The notes beneath the pieces were generated by a model that did not search any database, had not been told where the DNA came from, and was given only the letters and a program-made list of their open reading frames with translations. From the NCBI GenBank assembly GCA_013349485.1, contig DUZM01000008.1, forward strand, positions 1 through 23,900: a stretch of DNA of 23,900 nucleotides, written 5' to 3'. A program made the translations under genes and the position numbers. The stretch is from Candidatus Hydrogenedentota bacterium. Its GTDB lineage: Bacteria > Hydrogenedentota > Hydrogenedentia > Hydrogenedentales > SLHB01. Positions 14,004-21,930 of this stretch are shown here, piece after piece (within the stretch, counting starts at the first letter, position 1; each line of letters begins with the position of its first letter).

Positions 14004-16508
14004 CTAGCCGGCGGTCGCTTGGATGATGGTTCCGGCGCGCTCGGCGATATTGGTCAGCCGGTCGCCGACCCGTTCCAAGTGGGCCAGAATGTCCAAGAAA
14101 ACAACGCCGGCCTGCACGCTGCACTTTCCTTGCTCGAGACGTTCAACGTGGGCCTCCGTAGCGACCTTGACGGCCTCATTAATTGCAGACTCCTTTTTGA
14201 GAACCGTTTCTACTTGTGCCGTATTGCTCTTTTCGAGAATATTCAAAATGGCCTCGAACTGTTCCTCGAGGAGTCCCTCAATTCCGCGTACGTCCTGCTG
14301 GGCAAACTCGGACAGTTCGTGGTTATCCGCGCGCTGGATCCGGGCAAGCTCGACAATGTCCTCGGAATGGTCGCCAATCCGCTCCGCATCATTTACGGCA
14401 TGGATAAGCGCGGGCAGAAGGATACCTTCCGCCTGGGGCAGTCCCCGGCGAGACAAGTCGACAAGGTACGCCGTGATCTCGTGTTGCAGGCGATCGATTA
14501 CTTGCTCCCGTTGCTCGACCTTCTCCGCGAGTTCGCTGGGGCCGCCATGGAAAAACGCACAGGCGTCATTGACCGATTTTTGGGCACGGCGGACCATGTA
14601 ACCCACCTCGAGGGTGGCTTGCTGCAAGGCAAGCGTCGGCGAATCGAGCAGATGAGGTTCGAGGTACTGCAAAACGGTTTCGCGATCCAAGGCCGTCATA
14701 GGGATAATGCGTTGGCAGACCTTCGTCATAGCGCCGATGAAAGGCAAAAAGAAGAGACAATTCATTACGTTGAAAGCGGTGTGGGCGTTGGCCACGTGGC
14801 GCAGCACACTTTCCTCCGCGTTGGGCCCGAACACGTCGCCCGGCGTGATCGCGTCGACAAACCCCAGAAACACCGGTTGTCCGTTCCACAACGGCACGAA
14901 CAAAAGGATATACATATACAGCGCCCCGAAAACGTTGAAAAGGGTGTGGGCCAGCGCGGCCCGCTTCGCGTTGCGATTTGCGGGCACGGACGCCAAGATC
15001 GCCGTAATCGTCGTGCCGATATTATCGCCTAGAATAAGCGGCACCGCGGTATAGAAGGTCACAAGCCCTTGGCTGGACAGTGCCAGCACCAACCCGACCG
15101 TGGCCGAACTCGATTGGATGAAAACCGTCGCTGCCGTCGCGACAAGTATGCACATTAGCGCCGGTATCGGGGGAATCAACCCGCCGGGTGCCGGCGTGCA
15201 ATCGAAACGGCTAAAAACCGCCACGAAACCCGGACTATACTGTAGTGGCTTCAGTATGCCGGACATGGTCTGCATCCCCAAAAACAGCAGCCCAAAGCCG
15301 AGAATGGTCTCGCCGAGAGCCTTTACGTTCGGCTTCCGAGACACTGCCGTCGTAATCAAGCCGACAGCGATGGCCGGATACGCCAGCGCATTCAGCTTGA
15401 AAGCAATGATCTGCGCCGTGACCGTGGTGCCGATATTCGCCCCAAATACGACCCCGATAGCCTGACCAAGGTTCATCAGACCCGCGTTGACAAACCCCAC
15501 CGTCATCACGGTTGTCGCGCTTGAGGACTGGACCATGGCCGTGAGGCCCGCGCCAACCAAGACCGCAAGAACGCGGTTGCGCGTCATGGCTTGCAGAATG
15601 GCTTTTAAACGTCGGTCGGCCATCCGCCGGAGCCCGCCGGACATCATCTTCATACCGAGAATGAATATGGCCAACCCGCCGACTAATTCGACCGCCATCC
15701 TGCCCTTGTTCATCCCCATCGCCTCGAACTCGATGGTACGGGCGTGGAAACGCCCGTTCTCGGGCACCGCGGAACGCGTGTCGCGGATCTCGGCAAACGC
15801 GAAGTAGCGGCCGACCTCGTTTCCCAGCTTCCAGTCTGTAACGGCACAGCCCTTCTTGTCCGTCTCGACCACGTCTTCTGCGACCTTCGACCCGCGGCCG
15901 TCCCCCTCCACCCGGAAGAAGACGGTGACGCCTTCGGCGGGCGCGCCGGACGCGTCGTGCAGCCGCACGCCGATCCCGTCTATCACACCGCCTGTGGGCC
16001 CCTCGAGATCGGCGCCGAGGATCTCGACGCCCGAAAGTGCTCGAAACGAAACGGACTTAACCCCTTTGCGGGTCTCGACGGAAGCGGTTACGTCCACGTC
16101 GCCGGAACGCCGGCCCAGCTTAAGTCGAGCAAGGGCTATGCCCGACTCGTTAGTTCGCGCGATGTGCGTGGCCGTGCCGCTTTCAACAAAGAGGGCGCCC
16201 GCGCCCGGAGCCTCGATTCGGAAAGTGACGGCCTCGTCCCGCACGGGCTTGCGCGATCCCTTTCCGCCGAGCAGCCCCGGGACCCTGGGACCCGACACGA
16301 CGACCCGCAACGGCTTGCCAAGCTCTTCGCCGTGCATGGCGTATTGGTTGTTGCCCGCAGCGTGCGGGTCGAGGGCGATTGTCTCGGGTTCTGTCCGGCC
16401 CTCAGCGCCGCAGCCTAACGCCGAGACGCCGAGCAGCGCGAATAGACACGCTAACCGGGCGAATTGCCCAGCCGCACCGCAACGCATGGATCTGCCGGTG
16501 GCCGTCAT
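14004..16508 (-). CDS. Na/phosphate cotransporter-like protein with Ig-like N-terminus and PhoU-like C-terminus (downstream copy)
   Basis: 834 residues in four parts. (1) A signal peptide with a weak lipobox, SALG-Cys33. (2) Two Big_1-type Ig-like domains, about 45-155 and 160-262, rich in the TNESGIALARLKLG pattern. (3) A NaPi-II family transporter core, about 272-605, with paired QSSSAT motifs (327-332, 465-470) each followed by GANIGTT (356-362) or GDNIGTT (494-500). (4) A helical PhoU-like domain from about 640 to the end, with HAVNDAERIGDHSEDI and HLERVGDRLTNIAERAG. The core and PhoU tail are the normal NptA/YjbB-type layout for sodium-coupled phosphate movement; the extracytoplasmic Ig-like front is not. 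It lies 37 bases downstream of a close paralogue on the same strand and is surely cotranscribed. An internal ATG at 16487 is an alternative start. Confidence 0.88.
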   Translation of the reverse strand: MTATGRSMRCGAAGQFARLACLFALLGVSALGCGAEGRTEPETIALDPHAAGNNQYAMHGEELGKPLRVVVSGPRVPGLLGGKGSRKPVRDEAVTFRIEAPGAGALFVESGTATHIARTNESGIALARLKLGRRSGDVDVTASVETRKGVKSVSFRALSGVEILGADLEGPTGGVIDGIGVRLHDASGAPAEGVTVFFRVEGDGRGSKVAEDVVETDKKGCAVTDWKLGNEVGRYFAFAEIRDTRSAVPENGRFHARTIEFEAMGMNKGRMAVELVGGLAIFILGMKMMSGGLRRMADRRLKAILQAMTRNRVLAVLVGAGLTAMVQSSSATTVMTVGFVNAGLMNLGQAIGVVFGANIGTTVTAQIIAFKLNALAYPAIAVGLITTAVSRKPNVKALGETILGFGLLFLGMQTMSGILKPLQYSPGFVAVFSRFDCTPAPGGLIPPIPALMCILVATAATVFIQSSSATVGLVLALSSQGLVTFYTAVPLILGDNIGTTITAILASVPANRNAKRAALAHTLFNVFGALYMYILLFVPLWNGQPVFLGFVDAITPGDVFGPNAEESVLRHVANAHTAFNVMNCLFFLPFIGAMTKVCQRIIPMTALDRETVLQYLEPHLLDSPTLALQQATLEVGYMVRRAQKSVNDACAFFHGGPSELAEKVEQREQVIDRLQHEITAYLVDLSRRGLPQAEGILLPALIHAVNDAERIGDHSEDIVELARIQRADNHELSEFAQQDVRGIEGLLEEQFEAILNILEKSNTAQVETVLKKESAINEAVKVATEAHVERLEQGKCSVQAGVVFLDILAHLERVGDRLTNIAERAGTIIQATAG

Positions 16509-16545
16509 CGGTGTCTTCTAGCCCCCGTGATTCGCGCCCCGTACG

Positions 16546-19035
16546 CTACTGCACCGTTTGAATGATGGCGCCGGCGCGTTCCGCAATGTTCGTCAAGCGA
16601 TCGCCAACACGCTCGAGCGCCGTCAAGACTTCGAGAAAGATCACCCCGGAATGGATCTCACATTCCCCCTGTTCGAGCCGGCGGACATGCGCCTCGGTCG
16701 CATCCCGCACAAGCCGATTGATCTCGTCTTCCTTTTTCAGGACCGTCTTCGCCTGATCAAGCTCCCCGGCATGGAAAACGCGCAGCACGGCGTCAAATTG
16801 CATATCCAGCAATGCTTGAAGTTCTCGTATTTCGCGGTTGGCGCCTTCCGTGAGTTGGTGATTATCGCTCCGCTTCATGCGGGTCAGGTCCACGAGGGTC
16901 TCCGAATGGTCGCCAATGCGCTCCGTGTCGTTCACGGCGTGGATCAACGCCGGGATAAGCGCGGCCTCGGCAGGGGCCAATTCCCGACGCGACAAATCGA
17001 CCAAATAGGCCGTGATCTCATGTTGCAGCCGATCGATCAGCTCTTCTCGGTTGAGCACCCTGTCCTCGAGTTCCCGCGGCCCCCCATGGAAAAACGCGCA
17101 CGCCTCATCGATCGACTTCTGCGCGCGCCGTACCATGTAACCGACCTCGCGTATGGCTTGCTGCAATGCAAGTGTCGGCGTGTTCAAGAGGTGCGGCTCG
17201 AGATACTCGAGCACCGTCTCGCGATCCGCGTCCGTCACCGGGATGATGCGCTGGCACAGACGAACCATGGCGCCTAAGAACGGCAGCAGCAATATGCAGT
17301 TCAACACGTTAAACGCCGTGTGTGCGTTGGCTACGTGACGAAGCACGTTGACGGGATTTTCCGAGAACACGGCTCCCGGGGTTATGGCATCGACAAAGCC
17401 CAAAAAGATCGGCCGACCTTCCCATAGCGGAACAAACAGCAAAGCGTACATATACGTCGCGCCGAAAACCTTGAAAAGCGTGTGCGCCAAGGCGGTCCGT
17501 TTTGCGTTCCGGTTTGCCGGCGCCGAGGCCAACACCGCCGTAATGGTCGTGCCGATGTTGTCGCCCAAAATCAACGGGACTGCCGTGTAGAACGACACCA
17601 GGCCTTGGCTCGAAAGCGCCAATACCAGCCCGACGGTCGCCGAACTCGATTGCACGACCGCCGTGGCAACGGTGCCGATGAGAATGCACATCAGCGCCGG
17701 ACCCGGACGAATCATGCCGCCGTCTGCGGGCGTGCAGTCAAAGCTTCGGAACAACGCTACGAACTCGGGACTGTGCCGAAGCGGCTTCAGAATTCCCGAC
17801 ATCGTCTGCATCCCCAGAAAGAGCAAACCGAATCCCAGAATCGCTTCCCCGGCCGCTTTGACGTGCGCTTTTCGCGACAACCCGGTTAAAATGAGGCCGA
17901 TCGCTATCGCCGGAAACGCCAAGTCCTCGAGTCTAAACGCGATGATCTGCGCGGTTATGGTCGTGCCGATCGTTGCGCCGAGTTCGACCCCGATCGCTTG
18001 TCTCAGCGTCATGAGGCCGGCGTTCACGAACCCGACGGTCATAACGGTCGTGGCGCTCGAAGATTGAATCATTGCCGTCAGACCCGCGCCGACCACCACA
18101 GCGAGAAGACGATTGCGGGTCATGGCTTGCAGAATCGACTTGAGTCGGCGGTCGGCCATGCGCCGCAATCCGCCCGACATCAGCTTCATACCGAAAATGA
18201 ACACGGCCAGACCGCCGAGGAGTTTCACGGCCATTTCGCCCTTGTTCATGCCCATGGCTTCGAAACCGACCTCGGCCGCGTGAAAACGCTCCGATTCCGG
18301 AATCGGCCGCGTGTCGCGGATCGCTGCTCGGGCAAAATACCGATCGACGTCCTGGCCGAGTTTCCAGGTGGTTACGGCGAGACCATCCCGATCAGTAAAA
18401 AGCACGTCGTTGCCGACTTTCGCGCCATGATCATCGCCCACGACCCGGAACTGGACCTCGACGCCTTCAGCCGGCGTCCCCGGCGCATCGTGCAGCCGCA
18501 AACCGAACGCATCGATTACGCCGCCCGTCGGTCCCTCGAGTTCCCGGCCGATGATCTCGACCCCGGCCAACGCCCGAAACCGCACCGGCTTCGGATTCGG
18601 CACGCTGTCCGCCGACGCCGTTACGTAGACGTCGCCCGGTGTGTGCCCCAGTTTCAGCCGGGCTGCCGCAACGCCGGCGGCGTTGGTGATCACGGCAAGG
18701 CGGTTGTCGCCGTTTTCCTCAAACACAGCGCCCGTCGCCGGGTTCTCGACCGTGAATACGACCTCGATCCCTTCGACGGGCTTCCGGGCGCCCTTGCCTC
18801 CCAACCAGCCGCGAACTTGGCGTCCCAATACAGCCGCCTGGAGCGGTTTCGCGAGCGCCTCGCCGTACATGCCGCATTGATTGTCGCCCGAGGCGTGCTC
18901 GTCGAGCACGAGAACATCCGGGGGGGGCGGATTTTCGTGGTCGCATCCTGTCATCGGCGCAACGCCGACCAGGAGAAAGAGGAGGGTCAGTCCGGCCGTC
19001 GATGCCGACAGCCTAGAACGTCTATGTGTGCGCAT
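16546..19035 (-). CDS. Na/phosphate cotransporter-like protein with Ig-like N-terminus and PhoU-like C-terminus (upstream copy)
   Basis: 829 residues from ATG at 19035, which begins a canonical signal peptide (MRTHRRSRLS, then a hydrophobic run) ending in the lipobox PMTG-Cys31. A TTG at 19119 would add 28 residues ahead of that signal and is unlikely; no strong ribosome-binding site marks either. The architecture equals the downstream paralogue: Big_1-like domains, transporter core with two QSSSAT motifs, and PhoU-like tail with HAVNDTERIGDHSETL. The two are highly similar along their whole length, including the N-terminal domains (GGKGARKPV here, GGKGSRKPV there), so this is a tandem duplication of the whole fusion. 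In the first repeat the usual Asn of GANIGTT is Thr (GATIGTT), while the second repeat keeps GDNIGTT. It follows the HDOD gene by 146 bases. Confidence 0.88.
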   Translation of the reverse strand: MRTHRRSRLSASTAGLTLLFLLVGVAPMTGCDHENPPPPDVLVLDEHASGDNQCGMYGEALAKPLQAAVLGRQVRGWLGGKGARKPVEGIEVVFTVENPATGAVFEENGDNRLAVITNAAGVAAARLKLGHTPGDVYVTASADSVPNPKPVRFRALAGVEIIGRELEGPTGGVIDAFGLRLHDAPGTPAEGVEVQFRVVGDDHGAKVGNDVLFTDRDGLAVTTWKLGQDVDRYFARAAIRDTRPIPESERFHAAEVGFEAMGMNKGEMAVKLLGGLAVFIFGMKLMSGGLRRMADRRLKSILQAMTRNRLLAVVVGAGLTAMIQSSSATTVMTVGFVNAGLMTLRQAIGVELGATIGTTITAQIIAFRLEDLAFPAIAIGLILTGLSRKAHVKAAGEAILGFGLLFLGMQTMSGILKPLRHSPEFVALFRSFDCTPADGGMIRPGPALMCILIGTVATAVVQSSSATVGLVLALSSQGLVSFYTAVPLILGDNIGTTITAVLASAPANRNAKRTALAHTLFKVFGATYMYALLFVPLWEGRPIFLGFVDAITPGAVFSENPVNVLRHVANAHTAFNVLNCILLLPFLGAMVRLCQRIIPVTDADRETVLEYLEPHLLNTPTLALQQAIREVGYMVRRAQKSIDEACAFFHGGPRELEDRVLNREELIDRLQHEITAYLVDLSRRELAPAEAALIPALIHAVNDTERIGDHSETLVDLTRMKRSDNHQLTEGANREIRELQALLDMQFDAVLRVFHAGELDQAKTVLKKEDEINRLVRDATEAHVRRLEQGECEIHSGVIFLEVLTALERVGDRLTNIAERAGAIIQTVQ

Positions 19036-19181
19036 TCTTGCCCAAGAATCCACGCTGAACCGTCGCGTACGGGAAGAACCTTTGAACCGCGCTCGTGCCT
19101 GAAGCAACCACCAGGTCAACGCGCCGCGAGCATATCACGCCCACCAACGCCGGGTCAACGCTCTCGCGCATCCTGCACAGA

Positions 19182-20609
19182 CTAGCCCATCGCCTCCCGC
19201 AGCGCGTGATCCCGCAACACCAGATACTCCTCGAGGACGGCCTCGGCAGTCTCCGAATCCAGGTCGAGCATATCGAGGATGTTCTCGTAGCCCAGGAAGA
19301 CGTCTTTGTTCTCCTCGACGGTCCTGCCTCGAGCCCGGACCATGAGTTCGGCAACGGCCACCACCGCCACCTGCGTTTTGGCCGTTGTCGCACGCTCCGG
19401 CCGATGGTGGAAGCGAATGGGCTCGGCGATCTCGGCAGGCAGGTTCCATCGATGCGCCAGTTCGTAACCCGCTTCCGTGTGCGACAGGCCGACGATGCGC
19501 TCTTCCTCGGCAACCAGGTCCAGCGCCCAAAGGTCCCCCCCAACCTTCTCGTAGAGGTCCGGTACAGTGGCCCACAGCGCCGCCCGCCCCAGGTCGTGCA
19601 AAAGCCCAGCCGAGAATACACCGACAAGTTGCCGGTGGCCGCATGCCTTCGCGACAATTCGCGTGGCGGTTGCGCAACACATGGACTCGATCCAGAACGA
19701 TCGGTAGTCCAACCGTTTCACTTTGTTTAGGAAATCGACGACCGCCACCGACAAGACAATTGCGTAGGTCTCGCGCAGGCCGAGCAGCGACACGGCCAAC
19801 TTCAGATCGTGAATGTCGTGGCGGAACCCGTAAGCGGCCGAATTGGCCACACTGAGCACCTTGGCGGCCACCGGCGGGTCCATCGTGATGATCTCGACTA
19901 CGTTCGCGATCGAACTCGACGGATCCTCGATCGCTTGGTGCACACCGCCCACCGTCTCGGGCAATGCCGGAAGCGACCTAAGTTGACGGATAAGATGGGC
20001 CACGTGCGAGAGTCTGAGTGTTCCTTCTAGTTCCTGCACCTGCCGTTCCATGTCGGCGGGCCCTTGGCCCACCTCTTCTGAATAGTACCGCCCGAGGGCG
20101 GCTTCAATGTCCGCCGAGGAGCACAGCACCATCTTCAGCTCCAGCCCCACCGTGCCCTCGAGTTCTTTCTTGGCGGCGGCGTCCAGCAGATGCGAGGTGC
20201 CCACCAACAGCACCTCGCCGACCCGGTCCATGGGAACAATCCGATGCTTTCGCGCCAAGACAGGAGAGACAAGGCCGAGCACCGCCGGGCTGATCTCGAA
20301 ACGGGCCGAGCCCGCCGCGACAACGCCGGGATCCGATAGAATCACGTTGACGAGGTCGCTCGGGCCAATGTGGCCCTGTGAAATGAGGATGTCAACGATC
20401 TCGCCGCCGCCGCCGGCCTGCACGCTTACGGCCTGGTCGTATTGCGCGCGTGTAATCGCTCCCGCGCCGACGAGCAACTCGCCGATAGATTGGTATGCCC
20501 CTGTTTCCTGAGAACCCCGAGACCCGGCCCCGCCCGCATCTTCCGGGGAACGCGCCGGATTCGCCCCCGACGTGAACTTGTCAACGCCTTTGTCCGGTTT
20601 GATTCGCAT
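19182..20609 (-). CDS. MshEN-HDOD signalling protein
   Basis: 475 residues. After a disordered 38-residue start, an MshEN/GspE-N-type domain spans about 40-175, with SIGELLVGAGAITRAQYDQA and DILISQGHIGPSDL. Such domains bind c-di-GMP in some ATPases and regulators. A short coiled linker leads to an HDOD domain at about 205-410, with LPALPETVGGVHQAI, ITMDPPVAAKVLSVANSAAYG and the degenerate HD pair His338-Asp339 in AGLLHDLG. HDOD proteins are usually non-catalytic signalling scaffolds. The C-terminal 65 residues are helical and acidic. The start is ATG at 20609 with a weak GGTAAG upstream. A role in coupling a second messenger to the downstream cotransporter pair is possible but rests only on gene order. 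Confidence 0.88.
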   Translation of the reverse strand: MRIKPDKGVDKFTSGANPARSPEDAGGAGSRGSQETGAYQSIGELLVGAGAITRAQYDQAVSVQAGGGGEIVDILISQGHIGPSDLVNVILSDPGVVAAGSARFEISPAVLGLVSPVLARKHRIVPMDRVGEVLLVGTSHLLDAAAKKELEGTVGLELKMVLCSSADIEAALGRYYSEEVGQGPADMERQVQELEGTLRLSHVAHLIRQLRSLPALPETVGGVHQAIEDPSSSIANVVEIITMDPPVAAKVLSVANSAAYGFRHDIHDLKLAVSLLGLRETYAIVLSVAVVDFLNKVKRLDYRSFWIESMCCATATRIVAKACGHRQLVGVFSAGLLHDLGRAALWATVPDLYEKVGGDLWALDLVAEEERIVGLSHTEAGYELAHRWNLPAEIAEPIRFHHRPERATTAKTQVAVVAVAELMVRARGRTVEENKDVFLGYENILDMLDLDSETAEAVLEEYLVLRDHALREAMG

Positions 20610-20668
20610 GGCGCTTACCGCGTACCTTGGTGGTCCCTTTCACAAATTCGGCAACCCGTGTTCCCGTT

Positions 20669-20698
20669 GAGGGGGGCTGGAGATAACTTGGCCCCCTC
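20669..20698. other. Strong GC hairpin upstream of the HDOD gene
   Basis: GAGGGGGGC (20669-20677) and GCCCCCTC (20691-20698) form an eight-pair stem with one bulged G and a 13-base loop, about 60 bases upstream of the HDOD start. It lacks a T run on either strand. It may be a leader structure of the HDOD mRNA or a boundary element. A second compound hairpin (GGCCG 20762-20766 with CGGCC 20775-20779) lies nearby. Confidence 0.4.
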
Positions 20699-20812
20699 CT
20701 GACAGCCCTAATCAAAGAACCGAGCATCGAAAATGACCGTCGCGCCCATGCCCCTTGGGCCGGCCGCTGAGAATCGGCCAAGGCCCTCTCGAGTCCACGC
20801 CGGTCACGGCGC

Positions 20813-21163
20813 GTGCGCCAGCCCATTAACGTAACCGAGGCGCGCGCTCCCAGGAAACCCTCTCGGGCGCCGTCCATCCACATTCTAACAGGCGTGCCTA
20901 TCGCTGGCAAGCGAAACCTGGAATCGCTCGAGCACCTGCCCACCATCGAGCGGATGCGCGAACGCGCATTCGTCGACGACCTCGAAGCCACCGAGGACCC
21001 GACACGCGCCCATGGCCGCCCGTTACACGCCTTGCGCGGGATTCTCGATAAAGTCGAGCCGGGCTGGTCGGCGCAGTCCTGCGCCGGCCTCCGGAAGGTG
21101 CTTACCCCCGAAGGCCACTATCTCTGGCTGTGCGACCTGCACGCAAAGAAGTACCTCCGGTAA
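20813..21163 (+). pseudogene. Possible remnant encoding only the C-terminus of a larger protein
   Basis: A 116-codon frame opening at a GTG without a clear ribosome-binding site. The first 30 residues look like translated non-coding GC sequence. From about residue 34 on it looks like real protein, ending with GLRKVLTPEGHYLWLCDLH and a basic tail. That style of ending, with a Trp-Leu-Cys...His motif, recalls the C-termini of some large multidomain proteins such as LRR- or STAND-type ATPases, from memory and not verified. No matching N-terminal part is found upstream, so a decayed or truncated gene is the simplest reading. It could also be an intact small gene. Confidence 0.3.
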
Positions 21164-21202
21164 GGGCAAACGCCTCAACCCGCCCAAAAAGCGCATTATC
21201 GA

Positions 21203-21281
21203 GTCATCCTGAGCGTAGCGAAGAATGCGGTTTGGGGCAGGCCCGCCGGAAATCGAGATGTTTCGCTTCGCTCAACATGAC
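21203..21281. repeat. Imperfect inverted repeat of the TCATCCTGAGCG type
   Basis: The left arm GTCATCCTGAGCGTAGCGAA (21203-21222) and the right arm, ending TTCGCTTCGCTCAACATGAC (21262-21281), are reverse complements with a few mismatches around a roughly 39-base centre. Arms of this sequence recur as dispersed intergenic palindromes in many GC-rich and metagenomic bacterial genomes. They look like REP or miniature-element units. Only one copy is in the window. Confidence 0.7.
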
Positions 21282-21324
21282 CGGGAAACGCCGAAGGGCT
21301 ATTCGGACAGCCTGTCCCGCCCAA

Positions 21325-21361
21325 CCGTCTTCACCAGGCGTAAGGCTCGACCCGAAGACGG
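21325..21361 (+). terminator. Hairpin, possible terminator
   Basis: CCGTCTTC (21325-21332) and GAAGACGG (21354-21361) form a perfect eight-base stem with a 21-base loop, followed by TCTTCTTGT, which is T-rich but not a clean T run. It could end transcription coming from the remnant region or be part of the clpS leader region. Confidence 0.35.
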
Positions 21362-21378
21362 TCTTCTTGTCCGGCTGA

Positions 21379-21404
21379 CGCCCCCGAGCTGTCGCTTGGG
21401 GGCG
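21379..21404. other. Eleven-pair GC hairpin upstream of clpS
   Basis: CGCCCCCGAGC (21379-21389) pairs with GCTTGGGGGCG (21394-21404) around the tetraloop TGTC, with one G-T pair. This is a very stable stem about 190 bases before clpS. No T run follows, so its role (terminator, leader element or repeat unit) is open. Confidence 0.4.
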
Positions 21405-21492
21405 CAACCGGGACGTCTTTCGGGCGCGCCTTTACCCGCACGGAATAGGGTGTCTTCTTCACGCCCGGCAACGACGCAGAGCCCGTGAGTTG

Positions 21493-21501
21493 TGGTATCA
21501 T
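21493..21501 (+). promoter_or_regulatory. Extended -10 promoter candidate for clpS-clpA
   Basis: TGGTATCAT matches the extended -10 form (TGnTATAAT) with one mismatch. It sits about 90 bases before the clpS start. No good -35 box is seen, as is usual for extended -10 promoters. Confidence 0.35.
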
Positions 21502-21591
21502 AAATGAGGAGTAGGGCGGCGGCGCGTGCGTCCTGATATTCAGGAAAAGCACTCGCGGCGCGGTTCTCGAAATGGCGGGAGTTGTTGACTG

Positions 21592-21906
21592 ATGGGCGAA
21601 TATATGCCTGGGCCGGGCGAGGCGGTATCGAGCGACGTCGAGCAGGACGTGCAACCGCCTGCGATGTACCGGGTATTACTGCATAATGACGATTATACGA
21701 CCATGGACTTCGTGGTGGCTGTGCTCGAGGGCATATTCCGAAAACCGCGCGACGAGGCCGTGCGCATCATGCTCAATGTCCATCACGGGGGCACCGGCGT
21801 TTGTGGCGTGTATCCGGGCCAGGTGGCCGAGACGAAGGTTGCCCAGGTGCACGCGCACGCCAAGACCTGCGGTTACCCGCTCAAGTGCTCGATGGAACCC
21901 GAGTAA
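21592..21906 (+). CDS. clpS: ClpS, adaptor for the ClpAP protease
   Basis: 104 residues. ClpS binds proteins with N-end-rule N-terminal residues and hands them to ClpA for unfolding and degradation by ClpP. The family core is complete: MYRVLLHNDDYTTMDFVV, with the Asn-Asp-Asp that contacts the substrate amino group; the VHHGG histidine; and GVCGVYPGQVAETKVAQV, the ClpA-contact region. The N-terminal 24 residues are a flexible extension of usual length. The start is ATG at 21592, with GGGAG about 11 bases upstream. clpA begins 24 bases after its stop, so the two form one transcript, as in many proteobacteria. Confidence 0.97.
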   Translation: MGEYMPGPGEAVSSDVEQDVQPPAMYRVLLHNDDYTTMDFVVAVLEGIFRKPRDEAVRIMLNVHHGGTGVCGVYPGQVAETKVAQVHAHAKTCGYPLKCSMEPE

Positions 21907-21930
21907 GCCCGGTTCCGGCAGAGAACGACT

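Larger units (their letters stand above)
21164..21591. other. Intergenic region before clpS
   Basis: No convincing gene in these 428 bases. They contain a dispersed-type inverted repeat, two further hairpins and a promoter-like site, each listed separately. Short frames here have no ribosome-binding site or protein-like composition. Confidence 0.5.

Noticed and set aside
13875..15032. Long plus-strand frame (385 codons) opposite the cotransporter C-terminus
   Set aside because: The minus strand encodes clear PhoU-like and transporter motifs. The antisense frame has no family signature or ribosome-binding site.
17998..19185. Long plus-strand frame (395 codons) opposite the second cotransporter
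   Set aside because: Antisense shadow of the Ig-like and transporter domains, with Arg- and His-rich low-quality translation.
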